Of a stretch of 64,000 nucleotides of DNA, positions 42,900 through 51,979 are shown one piece after another. How positions within the stretch are numbered: position 1 is the first letter of the stretch; each line of letters opens with the position of its first letter. The notes beneath the pieces were generated by a model. The model ran no database searches, was not told where the DNA came from, and saw only the letters and a program-made list of their open reading frames with translations. Source of the DNA: CAZBSE01 sp964494385 (GTDB lineage: Bacteria > Actinomycetota > Humimicrobiia > Humimicrobiales > Humimicrobiaceae); assembly GCA_964494385.1 (NCBI GenBank), contig CAZBSE010000003.1, forward strand, positions 1-64,000. The letters are read 5' to 3'. The position numbers were made by a program, and so were the translations under genes.

Positions 42900-43952
42900 A
42901 TGAAAAAATCATTATTATGGATAGTAGTATTGATATTAAGTATATCAATGGTTGCGGCTTTTTCATTATATGGCTGTAAAGAAGAAGCCGTAGCTGAAGA
43001 GGAAGCAGCAGTAGAGGAAGAAGCCGTAGCTGAAGTAACAGGTGCTGCAGAAGGAATAGTAATATATGCTCAGATGGGTGGATCAGCCGGTGACCCGAGT
43101 ACTCTGCCCCGACAGAATGGCGCAGCAGAAGCAGCAGAGCAGTGGGGATGTGAAATAATTTATCAATTTTCAGAATGGCAGTCTGATAAAATGGTTTCAC
43201 AATTTAAAGAAGCTGTTGCAGCTGAGCCCGATGGCATTATTATAATGGGGCACCCCGGAGTTGAAGCATTTAGAACTTCTGTTGAAGAAGCTGAAGGGAA
43301 AGGGATTATAGTAACTGCCAATAATACACCTCTTCCTGAATTTGAAGTAACATACGGAGGTAACGGATTTGGTTATGCAGGCGCAGACCTTTTCGAAGGT
43401 GGATATGTAACAGGCCAGCAAATTATTGCTGCAGGAAATCTTCAGGCAGGAGATAGGGTTCTTGAATATGGACTGAGGGCACAACCTGAACGTGGTAAGA
43501 GTGACGAAGGAGTTTATCAAGCTTTCTTGGATGCCGGCATGGAAGTTGATTATATTGAGATTACTCCTGAAGTAGATGCCGATGCTACTCTGTGCATCCC
43601 GATCCTAACTGGATACCTGGCTTCTAATCCTGACTGTAAAGCTATAGGTACACAGCACGGAAATGTAACTTCAACAATGGGCGAAGTTGTAACAGCAGCA
43701 GGACTTGGAGCAGATGATATAGTTGTTGGTGGAATTGATCTTTCGCCAAAAACAGTTGAAGCGCTGCAAGAGGGGTATGTTGATCTGGTATTAGATCAGG
43801 TACTGTACCTGCAGGGATATCTTCCGGTTAGTCAGATTTGTTTGTCCAAATTGTACGGAATACCAGGACTTCATATAAACACTGCCAGTGGAGTTGTAAC
43901 TTCTGAATCAATTACAGATATACTTTCACTGATTGATGAAGGTATTAGATAA
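42900..43952 (+). CDS. Sugar ABC transporter substrate-binding lipoprotein
   Basis: About 350 residues from ATG 42900, which follows GAGAGG. A signal segment ends with lipobox SLYGC, then a ~25-residue acidic linker built of repeated E-E-A-V units. The body is a type I periplasmic binding fold of the RbsB class (IVIYAQMGGSAGDPS, QFKEAVAAEPDGIIIMGHPG, ADDIVVGGIDLSPKTVEALQEGYVDLVLDQ). It delivers a sugar to the permease encoded downstream. Galactose or a galactoside is suggested by galK and galT in the same block, but pocket residues do not prove it. Confidence 0.93.
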   Translation: MKKSLLWIVVLILSISMVAAFSLYGCKEEAVAEEEAAVEEEAVAEVTGAAEGIVIYAQMGGSAGDPSTLPRQNGAAEAAEQWGCEIIYQFSEWQSDKMVSQFKEAVAAEPDGIIIMGHPGVEAFRTSVEEAEGKGIIVTANNTPLPEFEVTYGGNGFGYAGADLFEGGYVTGQQIIAAGNLQAGDRVLEYGLRAQPERGKSDEGVYQAFLDAGMEVDYIEITPEVDADATLCIPILTGYLASNPDCKAIGTQHGNVTSTMGEVVTAAGLGADDIVVGGIDLSPKTVEALQEGYVDLVLDQVLYLQGYLPVSQICLSKLYGIPGLHINTASGVVTSESITDILSLIDEGIR

Positions 43953-44047
43953 GTCTTGGGTTAAGATTGATTTATAGAGACGAAAGGCCTATGTTTGTTT
44001 TAAAAAGAGACCTTTAAAGCCAGCATAGGTAAAAAGTATGGTGTTAG

Positions 44048-44108
44048 AATTGCCTACCAAGAGAAATAGTATAATATAGGAAAGTAATATAGCTCTTGGT
44101 AGGCAATT
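44048..44108. repeat. Perfect 16-bp inverted repeat between binding-protein and ATPase genes
   Basis: AATTGCCTACCAAGAG (44048-44063) and CTCTTGGTAGGCAATT (44093-44108) are exact reverse complements around a 29-nt AT-rich loop. Such a stem after a binding-protein gene can stabilise its mRNA and set a higher binding protein to ATPase ratio. No T-run follows, so it is not a classical terminator. The loop contains TATAAT without a matching -35. Confidence 0.7.
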
Positions 44109-44171
44109 AAATAAAAGACGGTTGGCAAGTGCTATTAGGGATTAATAAATAGAAGAAAGGCTTTAAGGGAC

Positions 44172-44975
44172 ATGATGATGAATAATTCTAAAAATTTGGT
44201 GGAAATGAAAAATATCCACAAGTGTTTTGGGAAAGTCATAGCACTTAAAGATGTAAATTTTCAAGTTGGCAACAATGAAATTGTAGGATTAATAGGTGAC
44301 AACGGTGCCGGTAAATCAACTCTGATAAAAATACTTTCAGGGGTTTTTCCTCAAACCAGTGGAGAGATATACATACGAGGGAAGAAAATATCCACAAGGA
44401 GATACTCGGTTAGAAAAGCTCATGAGATGGATATCGAAACTGTATATCAGGAAAAAGCTTTGGGAGAAAAACAATCCTTGTGGAGAAATATTTTTATCGG
44501 CAGACAAATTTGTAATTTTTTTGGCTTTATTAATATAAAAAAAGAAAAAGAAGAAACTGACAAGGTTATGAAAGAGTTAATTGGTTTTAGAGGAGCAGGT
44601 GTTTCAGCGGAATCGTGTGTTGGTAGATTATCAGGCGGGGAAAGGCAGGGCATAGCTATAGGCAGAGCGATGTATTTTAATGCCAACCTGATAATACTGG
44701 ATGAACCAACTGCAGCATTATCATCAAAGGAAGTAGCAAAGGTCCTGAATTTTATACGAAGAATAAAAGAAAGCGGGAGATCCTGTATTTATATAACTCA
44801 TCACATCTCTGATACATATTCAGTTTCAGACAGGTTTGTTTTCATAGACCGTGGAGAAATAATAGGAGAATATAAAAAGAGTGAAATATCATTGGAAGAA
44901 CTCACTGAAAAATTACTTTTGGTATCAGCCGGGGATTTGGGAAAGGAGATGATCAATGAACATCAGAAACAGTAA
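44172..44975 (+). CDS. Sugar ABC transporter ATP-binding protein (single domain)
   Basis: 267 residues with one nucleotide-binding domain: Walker A GDNGAGKST, Q-loop (TVYQEKA), signature LSGGERQG, Walker B LIILDEPTA and the switch His in YITHHIS. RbsA-type sugar ATPases usually have two fused domains of ~500 residues; this is the half-size form, which must work as a homodimer. ATG 44172 (with ATG at 44175 and 44178) follows AAGGGA. Its end overlaps the permease start by 20 nt. Confidence 0.95.
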   Translation: MMMNNSKNLVEMKNIHKCFGKVIALKDVNFQVGNNEIVGLIGDNGAGKSTLIKILSGVFPQTSGEIYIRGKKISTRRYSVRKAHEMDIETVYQEKALGEKQSLWRNIFIGRQICNFFGFINIKKEKEETDKVMKELIGFRGAGVSAESCVGRLSGGERQGIAIGRAMYFNANLIILDEPTAALSSKEVAKVLNFIRRIKESGRSCIYITHHISDTYSVSDRFVFIDRGEIIGEYKKSEISLEELTEKLLLVSAGDLGKEMINEHQKQ

Positions 44976-45933
44976 AATAAGTATTCTTGGCAGCAAAGGT
45001 TTTAGAACTTATGCTGTTGTTTTGGTATATATAGTTCTTATGGGAGTATTTATGATTACGGCCCCAAGAGCTTTTCTTGACTATAAAATTTATATGGCTT
45101 TTCTGTCAACAATTCCATTTTCACTGGTTATGGCTCTGGGTTTAACGTTTGTTATTATAGCCGGGGAAATTGATCTTTCTTTCACCTCGGTGATGGCTTT
45201 TTCAGGATTTATATTTACATACACTTTTATCCATACGGGAAGTACTATATTGGCATTTATAGCCAGTTTAACTTCAGGAGCAATTGCGGGTTTTATAAAT
45301 GGTATTATAGTTGCCAAAGTAAAGGTACCATCAATTATTGCAACCCTGGGTACACAATTTTTTTGGGCTGGGCTGGCGGTAGTTCTTTCTTCGGGACGTT
45401 CGTTAATTGTTACCGAGATTAGGCCATCTTTTATGTATAAAATTTTTGTCGGCAGAATAGGAGGTATTGTTCCTGCACAGGCAGCATGGGCATTCGGGCT
45501 GGCAATCATTTTAGGCTTTATTCTAAATAAACATAGATTTGGCGAAAGTGTAATGTTCATTGGAGATAATAGAGATACGGCAAAAATGATGGGTGTAAAT
45601 GTGGATAGAACTTTAATACAGATATTTATGCTTTCCGGAGTTTTGGCTGCATTTGCTTCAGTGTTATTAGCATGTGAGATGGTGACATGGTGGGCCACTC
45701 AAGGACCGGGATATTTACTAATAACCATAGCGGCAGTTTTTATAGGCGGTACATCAATATACGGAGGAGAGGGAACAATATTTGGAACTGTGGTAGGAGC
45801 TTTTATTGTAGGAAGCATAACTGCAGGAATTACAGCTTCCGGTGTTGGTGGATTCTGGACACAGCTGGTGGTTGGCCTGGTACTACTTGTGGCAGTTTTT
45901 ATTAATACGTTTATAAGCAGGCGGAGAACTTAA
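44956..45933 (+). CDS. Sugar ABC transporter permease (RbsC-like)
   Basis: 325 residues with about 8-10 hydrophobic segments. Family segments are GLTFVIIAGEIDLSFTSVMAFSG, GFINGIIVAKVKVPSIIATLGT and GGTSIYGGEGTIFGTVVGAFIVG, typical of the ribose/galactose/xylose class of permeases. It forms a homodimeric channel with the single-domain ATPase. ATG 44956 follows AAGGAG and overlaps the ATPase gene, so translation is coupled. Confidence 0.95.
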   Translation: MNIRNSKISILGSKGFRTYAVVLVYIVLMGVFMITAPRAFLDYKIYMAFLSTIPFSLVMALGLTFVIIAGEIDLSFTSVMAFSGFIFTYTFIHTGSTILAFIASLTSGAIAGFINGIIVAKVKVPSIIATLGTQFFWAGLAVVLSSGRSLIVTEIRPSFMYKIFVGRIGGIVPAQAAWAFGLAIILGFILNKHRFGESVMFIGDNRDTAKMMGVNVDRTLIQIFMLSGVLAAFASVLLACEMVTWWATQGPGYLLITIAAVFIGGTSIYGGEGTIFGTVVGAFIVGSITAGITASGVGGFWTQLVVGLVLLVAVFINTFISRRRT

Positions 45934-45961
45934 TCTGAAAACTTTTAAAATTTTTACAGGA

Positions 45962-45990
45962 AATTACTGACAGTACTGTAATTATTTTTA
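45962..45990 (+). terminator. Weak hairpin after the permease gene
   Basis: AATTAC (45962-45967) and GTAATT (45978-45983) form a 6-bp AT-rich stem around a 10-nt loop, followed by ATTTTTA. An overlapping palindrome ACAGTACTGT is at 45970-45979. It may lower expression of galK; as a terminator it is weak. Confidence 0.3.
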
Positions 45991-46100
45991 GTTTATTCAT
46001 TAATTTAGTTTTATTAATTTACAGCCAAGTAAAAGATTATAAAAGTAAGAGAAATATAAAAATTTAACGTTACGGCGAAGGAGATATAAGAATAAAAAAC

Positions 46101-47330
46101 ATGGGAAAATTAGAGATCTGTAATAATTTTAAAAAATTAAATGATTTATTTGTTAAAATGTTTATGGAGGGGGGCCGGAAGAAAGGAGGTTCTTTTAGAA
46201 AAGAAGAACTTATAAATATTTTATCTCCCGGAAGGGTAAATATAATTGGAGAGCATACGGATTATAATTTAGGGCTCTCTATAAATGCTGCCATAAATAA
46301 ATACATATTTATAGCAGGATTTAAAAATAATTTGGATTATATAGAAGTTTTTTCAAAATACTTAAATGATTCCAATAAATTCCTGCTGGGTGATATTACT
46401 TTTGATAAAAATGTAAGCTGGATAAATTATATAAAAGGAGTTTTAAAAGAGTATGCTTGGAATGGCCATAGAATAGGTGGATTTAATATGGTTGTTGACA
46501 GTGATCTGCCTATAGCTGCCGGTATGAGCTCATCGGCTTCTCTTGAGGTTGGAGTCGCAAAACTTATTGAACAGCTTTTTGATTTGAAGACTGATAGAAG
46601 GAAAGTGGTAAAATATTGTAACAGCGCCGAAAATAATTTTGTGGGAGTAAACTGTGGATTCATGGATCAATTTGCTGTAACCTATGGGAAGAAAAATAAT
46701 GTAATCTATTTAAATTTTAAAGACCTTTCTTATGAATATATTCCTTTTAATCTTGAGGATAATTTAATCTTAGTTATTAATTCTAAAGAAGAAAGAAATC
46801 TGGCGAATACTGAATATAATAAAAGAAGAAAAGAATGCAATGATGCAGTTCAGCTAATAGTCAAAATAACAAAAAATAAAAACATTAAATCCCTATCGGA
46901 TATCAGTCCGGATATGCTGTCTAAGCTAAAAGATAAAATGCCTGAGAAATTGTTTAAAAGAGTTAAGCATGTTGTAACGGAAAATAATAGAGTCTTATTA
47001 GCAAAAGAATATCTGCTTAAGGGAGATATTGAAAAATTGGGTAAAGTATTATTTGAATCACATGACAGCCTGAGATATGATTATGAAGTATCAACAGAGA
47101 AGCTTGATTATCTGGTTGATGAGATGAAAAAAATCAAAGGAGTTTATGGCGGAAGGTTAATGGGAGCAGGGTTTGGGGGCAGCATTATCAGTATTGTAAA
47201 GAGAAGCGAAATTGATATTATTACTGATGTAATAGGCAGTAAGTTTTTAAAAAAATTCAATATTTCTCCTGATTTTATAGAATGTTTGTTCTCGGACGGA
47301 ACAAGAAGAGTGAAATTAAAAGATTCATGA
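46101..47330 (+). CDS. galK: Galactokinase
   Basis: 409 residues, GHMP kinase family. The galactokinase signature GRVNIIGEHTDYNLGLSI, the ATP loop PIAAGMSSSASLEVG, the catalytic Asp in CGFMDQFA and the C-terminal GGRLMGAGFGGSIISIV are all present. It phosphorylates galactose at C1 for GalT. The ATG lies 17 nt from AAGGAG, rather far; an in-frame ATA at 46092 would sit at better distance. Its TGA overlaps the ATG of the next small ORF (ATGA). An extra ~20 residues precede the signature as compared with E. coli. Confidence 0.95.
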   Translation: MGKLEICNNFKKLNDLFVKMFMEGGRKKGGSFRKEELINILSPGRVNIIGEHTDYNLGLSINAAINKYIFIAGFKNNLDYIEVFSKYLNDSNKFLLGDITFDKNVSWINYIKGVLKEYAWNGHRIGGFNMVVDSDLPIAAGMSSSASLEVGVAKLIEQLFDLKTDRRKVVKYCNSAENNFVGVNCGFMDQFAVTYGKKNNVIYLNFKDLSYEYIPFNLEDNLILVINSKEERNLANTEYNKRRKECNDAVQLIVKITKNKNIKSLSDISPDMLSKLKDKMPEKLFKRVKHVVTENNRVLLAKEYLLKGDIEKLGKVLFESHDSLRYDYEVSTEKLDYLVDEMKKIKGVYGGRLMGAGFGGSIISIVKRSEIDIITDVIGSKFLKKFNISPDFIECLFSDGTRRVKLKDS

Positions 47331-47545
47331 AAGAGATTGGGAAAGGAAAATTTAAGTTAAATAAAAATGTAGGAGCAGGGATTAAAAGCAATGGTAAAAA
47401 AGACAGTAGAGATAAACAATCCAGCAGAAATGAATCTTTAAATAGTAAAGAATGCAAAGAAGGCTTAAACCTGAAAAAGAAAGTGATAATAAAAAATGAC
47501 GGAAGGTATTTGATATATTACGATTTTCAGGATAATTCCGGATAG
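47327..47545 (+). CDS. Small basic protein between galK and galT
   Basis: 72 residues from an ATG that overlaps the galK stop in an ATGA junction, the usual sign of translational coupling. The first two thirds are rich in Lys, Gly, Asn and Ser; the last third (KKVIIKNDGRYLIYYDF) looks like a folded strand-turn-strand unit. It ends 6 nt before the galT ribosome binding site. Family not recognised. It could be a small regulator, or a frame filling the gap; conservation in relatives would decide. Confidence 0.5.
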   Translation: MKEIGKGKFKLNKNVGAGIKSNGKKDSRDKQSSRNESLNSKECKEGLNLKKKVIIKNDGRYLIYYDFQDNSG

Positions 47546-47565
47546 AACAAGGGAGGCATAAAGTA

Positions 47566-48543
47566 CTGGAACTAAGATATGACCCTATAAAAAATATGCT
47601 AGTAGCTGTTGCCACAAAAAGACAGGACAGAACTTTCCACCCGCCCAAGGATTTTTGTCCACTTTGCCCGACAAAGAACGATAAAATAAAAACAGAAATT
47701 CCGGCAAGTAATTATGATATCGTGATTTTTGAAAACAAGTTTCCGACTTTTAGCGAAAATCCTGACAGTGTAGATAATAAAAAATTAAATATCGGAAGCG
47801 ATTTTCAATATGAGCTGAAAGAGTCCAGAGGTATCTGTGAAGTAGTCTGCTACACTCCAAACCATAATATGTACCTGGAAGATTTACCGTTGGAAAAGAT
47901 AAACAACCTTATAAATGTGTGGAGAGATCGATATTTGGTCCTTGGAGGGAAGAAATTTATAAAATATATTTTAATTTTTGAAAATAAAGGAAAAGAAATA
48001 GGAGTTACTCTTTCGCATCCACATGGTCAGATATATGCATTTTCATATATACCACCGATAATTTTAGAAGAGTTAAGGTCGTCAAAAAATTTTTACCTGA
48101 AAAATAAAAAATGCATTCACTGCAGGATAATTGAAAGGGAACTAAGAAACAGGATCAGAATTATTACCTCTAATAAAGATTTTATTGCATTTATCCCTTT
48201 TTACGCCAGGTGGCCATATGAGGTTCACATTTATCCCTTGAGGCACCTTGAGAGTCTGTGCCAGTTGAATGATAGAGAAATAAATTCTTTATCTTCAGTG
48301 ATTAAAGAGCTTATAAGTAAATATAATAAATTGTTTAATTTTAGGATGCCTTATGTGATGGTTATTCATCAAAAACCAACGGATAATAGAAGTTATGACT
48401 ATTATCATTTTCATTTCGAATTCTACCCACCATATAGAACCAAAGATAGACTTAAATACTTGGCAGGATGTGAATTAGGGGCGGGAACATTTTTAAATGA
48501 TACTCTGCCGGAGGAAAAAGCTGAGGAATTAAGAGATTGTTGA
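47566..48543 (+). CDS. galT: Galactose-1-phosphate uridylyltransferase, apparent CTG start
   Basis: About 325 residues. The active site reads SHPHGQIYAF (HPHGQ, nucleophilic His), with the zinc-type Cys pair in FCPLC and IHCRIIERE, and the C-terminal HFHFEFYPPYR. It exchanges UMP between UDP-glucose and galactose-1-phosphate. The conserved N-terminus ELRYDPIKNMLVAVATKRQDR begins upstream of the first ATG (47596), and the only start behind the strong GGGAGG (47551-47556) is CTG 47566, 9 nt away. With galK it forms the first two Leloir steps; galE is not in the window. Confidence 0.93.
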   Translation: MELRYDPIKNMLVAVATKRQDRTFHPPKDFCPLCPTKNDKIKTEIPASNYDIVIFENKFPTFSENPDSVDNKKLNIGSDFQYELKESRGICEVVCYTPNHNMYLEDLPLEKINNLINVWRDRYLVLGGKKFIKYILIFENKGKEIGVTLSHPHGQIYAFSYIPPIILEELRSSKNFYLKNKKCIHCRIIERELRNRIRIITSNKDFIAFIPFYARWPYEVHIYPLRHLESLCQLNDREINSLSSVIKELISKYNKLFNFRMPYVMVIHQKPTDNRSYDYYHFHFEFYPPYRTKDRLKYLAGCELGAGTFLNDTLPEEKAEELRDC

Positions 48544-48632
48544 TAAAATTTGATTTAAAGGTAAAATTATTATAATAAATCTTTAAATCTAGAAAAGAAT
48601 TCTTAATAAAAATATCAGGGCAAAGTATTAAA

Positions 48633-50090
48633 ATGGTAAAAAAACAAAAAAAATCAAAATCTGATACCATCCAATCAGAAATTATGGACACCCTTATGAT
48701 GGATGCTCTTATGGACTACCTTCCGGATAGTATATACTTTAAGGATCTTAAAAGCAGGGTTATAAGAGTTAATAAGGCCTGTGCAGATAAAGCTTATGGA
48801 ATGAGCACGGATGGAGCAGTTGGTAAAACAGATTTTGACTTTTTTTCCGAAGAACATGCAAAACAGGCTTATAAAGACGAGCAGCTAATAATAAAAACAG
48901 GAAAACCTATCGTAGATATGCAAGAAAAAGAAACATGGTCGGGAAAGAAAAGCAGATGGATATCATCAACGAAAATGCCTTTTTACGATAAAAAAGGTAA
49001 TATTATAGGTACATTTGGTGTTTCGCGGGATATATCGGACAGAAAAAAGGCACAAGAAAAAATAAAATACCTCTCCTTCCACGACTCGCTTACAGGACTC
49101 TACAACAGAGCATATTTTGATGAAGAACTAAGAAGGCTCGACACCGCAAGGCAGCTTCCCATAACCATAGTGATGGGCGACGTAAATGGGCTTAAAGTAA
49201 TAAATGACGCATATGGTCATGAAAAGGGGGATCTGTTTCTAAAAAAGATAGCCGATATACTAAGAGATATCTTTAGAAAAGAAGATATTGTCTCAAGATG
49301 GGGAGGAGATGAGTTTATATCAATACTTCCCGGTACTTACGAAAAAGATACTAAAGCTATAATAAATAGAATAAAGAAGATGTGCATCGAAAGAAGTACA
49401 GCTGATATGCCCTTAAGTATTTCATTGGGGGTCTCGTCAAAGAAATCACCAGATGAACCTATGGATTCCATACTAAGAGAAGCCGAAGATAGGATGTATA
49501 AGTGTAAACTCACCGAGAGCAAATCCACAAATGAAATCATTATATCTTCACTCAGAGAGAATCTAAAAAGAGGAGAATACCGTTGTGAGAAACATACCGG
49601 CAGGATGCAGCAGTATGCTCTTACGATAGGGAAAAAACTCAAGCTTTCGAGTATAAAACTTGATGAACTAAAACTACTTATGGATCTTCACAATATAGGA
49701 AAACTGGCGCTGGCAGATGAAATAATGTCAAAACCGGGAAGACTTTCAAACGAGGAATGGAAGATAGTACAAAAACTTCCCGAGATCGGATACCGTATAG
49801 CAGAATCATCAATGGTACTCAAGCCCATAGCGGAAGCAATACTCTCCCACTATGAATGGTATAATGGCGAGGGATATCCAAGAGGAGTAAAGGGTGAAGA
49901 GATTCCCATACTTTCAAGAATATCATTTCTGATCAATTCCTATGAAGCCATGACCACAGACAAGCCATACAGAAAGAAGATGACGGGAAAAGAAGTAGTA
50001 AAAGAGATAAAAAGATGCTGCGGGACACAATTCGATCCTAATATAGTAAGAATATTTCTGGAAATATTGGAAAATAATTCTCAGGAATAA
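48633..50090 (+). CDS. PAS-GGDEF-HD-GYP protein with degenerate HD-GYP site
   Basis: 485 residues: a PAS domain (about 25-150; PDSIYFKDLKSRVIRVNKA, FGVSRDISDRK), a GGDEF domain with an intact WGGDEF motif, and a C-terminal HD-GYP-like domain. The GGDEF part should make cyclic-di-GMP. In the HD-GYP part the HD pair is His-Asn (DLHNIGK), the KHPE His is Leu (KLPEIGYRI), the HHE pair is His-Tyr (SHYEW), and the late metal Asp is Asn (LINSYEAMT). Only the GYP-like GEGYPRG remains, so phosphodiesterase activity is doubtful and the domain may sense or bind a ligand. Confidence 0.9.
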   Translation: MVKKQKKSKSDTIQSEIMDTLMMDALMDYLPDSIYFKDLKSRVIRVNKACADKAYGMSTDGAVGKTDFDFFSEEHAKQAYKDEQLIIKTGKPIVDMQEKETWSGKKSRWISSTKMPFYDKKGNIIGTFGVSRDISDRKKAQEKIKYLSFHDSLTGLYNRAYFDEELRRLDTARQLPITIVMGDVNGLKVINDAYGHEKGDLFLKKIADILRDIFRKEDIVSRWGGDEFISILPGTYEKDTKAIINRIKKMCIERSTADMPLSISLGVSSKKSPDEPMDSILREAEDRMYKCKLTESKSTNEIIISSLRENLKRGEYRCEKHTGRMQQYALTIGKKLKLSSIKLDELKLLMDLHNIGKLALADEIMSKPGRLSNEEWKIVQKLPEIGYRIAESSMVLKPIAEAILSHYEWYNGEGYPRGVKGEEIPILSRISFLINSYEAMTTDKPYRKKMTGKEVVKEIKRCCGTQFDPNIVRIFLEILENNSQE

Positions 50091-50129
50091 CCGACTCGCT
50101 AAACTCTTCATAAAAAATAAAAACTCTTA

Positions 50130-51893
50130 TTAATCAGCGGTTTTATACAATTTAAAATTATTGGTAATTGGATATCTTCTATCCTTACCGAATGCTCTGG
50201 GGGTTATTTTAATGCCCGGAGAACCCTGTCTTCTTTTATATTCATTTGAATCTACCATACCGATTATTTCTCTTACTATTCTTTGGTTAAACCCTTTCTT
50301 TAGAATGGAATAATAATCAGCGTCATTCTCTATATATGCTTTAAGTATGGGATCCAGTATTTTATAGGGGGGCAGTTTGTCTTCATCCTTCTGATTAGGT
50401 TTAAGTTCCGCAGAAGGTGCTTTGGTAAGAATATTTTTGGGGATCATACTGGAATATTTTTGGTTAATAAACTTGCAGACACGGTAAACCATGGTTTTAT
50501 ATATATCTTTAATTGGCGAAAACCCGCCAGCCATATCCCCATAAAGGGTACAGTACCCGACGCTTATTTCACTTTTATTACCCGTTGACAGTACCAGCCA
50601 GTTATTTTCATTGGCAGCGGCCATTATGATGTTTCCCCTTATCCTTGCCTGGATATTTTCCTTGGTTGTATTAATTTTACGGCTTTTAAATATTGGTTTT
50701 AAATTTTTAAGATAACTGCCGTAAATGTCCGAAATAGGAATAATAGTGTGCCTGATTCCGAGATTATGTGCCAGCTCTACAGCATCTTCTACACTTCCCC
50801 TGGATGAGTAGGCAGAAGGCATCAGTATCCCGTTTACATTTTCTCTTCCCAGGGCAAGGGTAGCGACGGCTGCAGTAAGTGCGGAATCAATTCCTCCGCT
50901 AAGGGCTATGACAACTTTAACAAAATTATTTTTACCGGCATAATCTCTGGTTCCCAGGATTAATGCCTTGAGTATTTCATGCTCCTTGCAAGGGATTTGC
51001 TGCTTATATTTTAAAATCTTTTTTCCTTTCAGTTTTACCGGTTGCTTTTTGAGGTGGTATTTTAAATCGATTAACGGCAGAGCCTTATGATATTTGCTTA
51101 TTTCAGTCCTCCGATTTTTAAACCTTAAGTTTTTAAGTCTTGCCGCTGCTGCTCCTCCGGTATCAAGATCATATATTAATGCATCTTCTTCAAATGATGC
51201 CGCACGCTTCAGGATATCTCCTTTCTGGTTTATAATCAGGCTGTTTCCGTCAAATACCAGTTCATCCTGGCCCCCCACCAGATTTACATAAGCAATATTT
51301 ACGCAGTTATCTTTGGCTGCATTGATTAAGACTTTTTCTCTTTCCATAATTTTTTCAGTATGATAAGGAGACGCAGATATATTTATTATAAGTTCCGCTC
51401 CACCCAGGATGGACTGAATCTTTATGGGCCCTGAAGGATGAAATATGTCTTCGCATATATTAATTCCGATAATTTTTTCTGCTATCTTGAAAACATAATT
51501 TATATTACCTTTTTTAAAGTACCTTTCCTCATCAAAAACGGAGTAATTAGGCAGGAACTGTTTATTATATACGGATTTGATCTGTTTTTTATGGATTACC
51601 GCAGCCGAATTGTATATACCGTCCTTTCCCCTGTCAACGAATCCGGTAACGGCAACAATGTTTGTGGCAATTTTTGTAAGTTTGGCCAGGCAGCTTATAT
51701 TTTCGTCAATAAAAGAAGTTTTAAGCAGCAGATCTTCGGGGGGATATCCGGTAATGGAAAGTTCGGGAAATGCCACTATATCCGCATTATTTTTTTTTGC
51801 TTCCAGGATGTGGGAAGCAATAATATCATGGTTTCCTTTAATATCACCGACGGTCGGGTTTATTTGTGCCAAGTATAGCCTTATGGTAGATAT
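50130..51893 (-). CDS. nadE: Glutamine-dependent NAD+ synthetase, apparent ATA start
   Basis: About 587 residues: an N-terminal nitrilase-type glutaminase domain (PELSITGYPPEDLL with Glu, a central Lys, NICEDIFHP with Cys) and a C-terminal NAD synthetase with PP-loop ALSGGIDSALTAAV. It amidates nicotinate adenine dinucleotide to NAD+. The conserved start region R-L-Y-L-A-Q-I-N lies upstream of TTG 51872, which has no ribosome binding site; AAGGAG is 6 nt before an in-frame ATA at 51893 and no ATG, GTG or TTG lies between the upstream stop and TTG 51872. It follows the cysteine desulfurase gene. Confidence 0.93.
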   Translation of the reverse strand: MSTIRLYLAQINPTVGDIKGNHDIIASHILEAKKNNADIVAFPELSITGYPPEDLLLKTSFIDENISCLAKLTKIATNIVAVTGFVDRGKDGIYNSAAVIHKKQIKSVYNKQFLPNYSVFDEERYFKKGNINYVFKIAEKIIGINICEDIFHPSGPIKIQSILGGAELIINISASPYHTEKIMEREKVLINAAKDNCVNIAYVNLVGGQDELVFDGNSLIINQKGDILKRAASFEEDALIYDLDTGGAAAARLKNLRFKNRRTEISKYHKALPLIDLKYHLKKQPVKLKGKKILKYKQQIPCKEHEILKALILGTRDYAGKNNFVKVVIALSGGIDSALTAAVATLALGRENVNGILMPSAYSSRGSVEDAVELAHNLGIRHTIIPISDIYGSYLKNLKPIFKSRKINTTKENIQARIRGNIIMAAANENNWLVLSTGNKSEISVGYCTLYGDMAGGFSPIKDIYKTMVYRVCKFINQKYSSMIPKNILTKAPSAELKPNQKDEDKLPPYKILDPILKAYIENDADYYSILKKGFNQRIVREIIGMVDSNEYKRRQGSPGIKITPRAFGKDRRYPITNNFKLYKTAD

Positions 51894-51979
51894 TTTTTAC
51901 TCCTTTTTTCTAATTTACCAGATGGCGACTGCAGATTTTTAATTATAGTTTAAATTATAACTCTTTTTAAAAATTTAAT

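Noticed and set aside
44070..44075. TATAAT as an internal promoter before the ABC ATPase gene
   Set aside because: No -35 element lies at 16-18 nt; it is inside the loop of the inverted repeat.
45090..45698. Long minus-strand frame of 202 codons
   Set aside because: It is the shadow of the sugar permease gene, whose membrane pattern and family motifs are clear.
51094..51942. Plus-strand frames of 65-146 codons
   Set aside because: Shadows of nadE; no motif, and nadE is continuous on the other strand.
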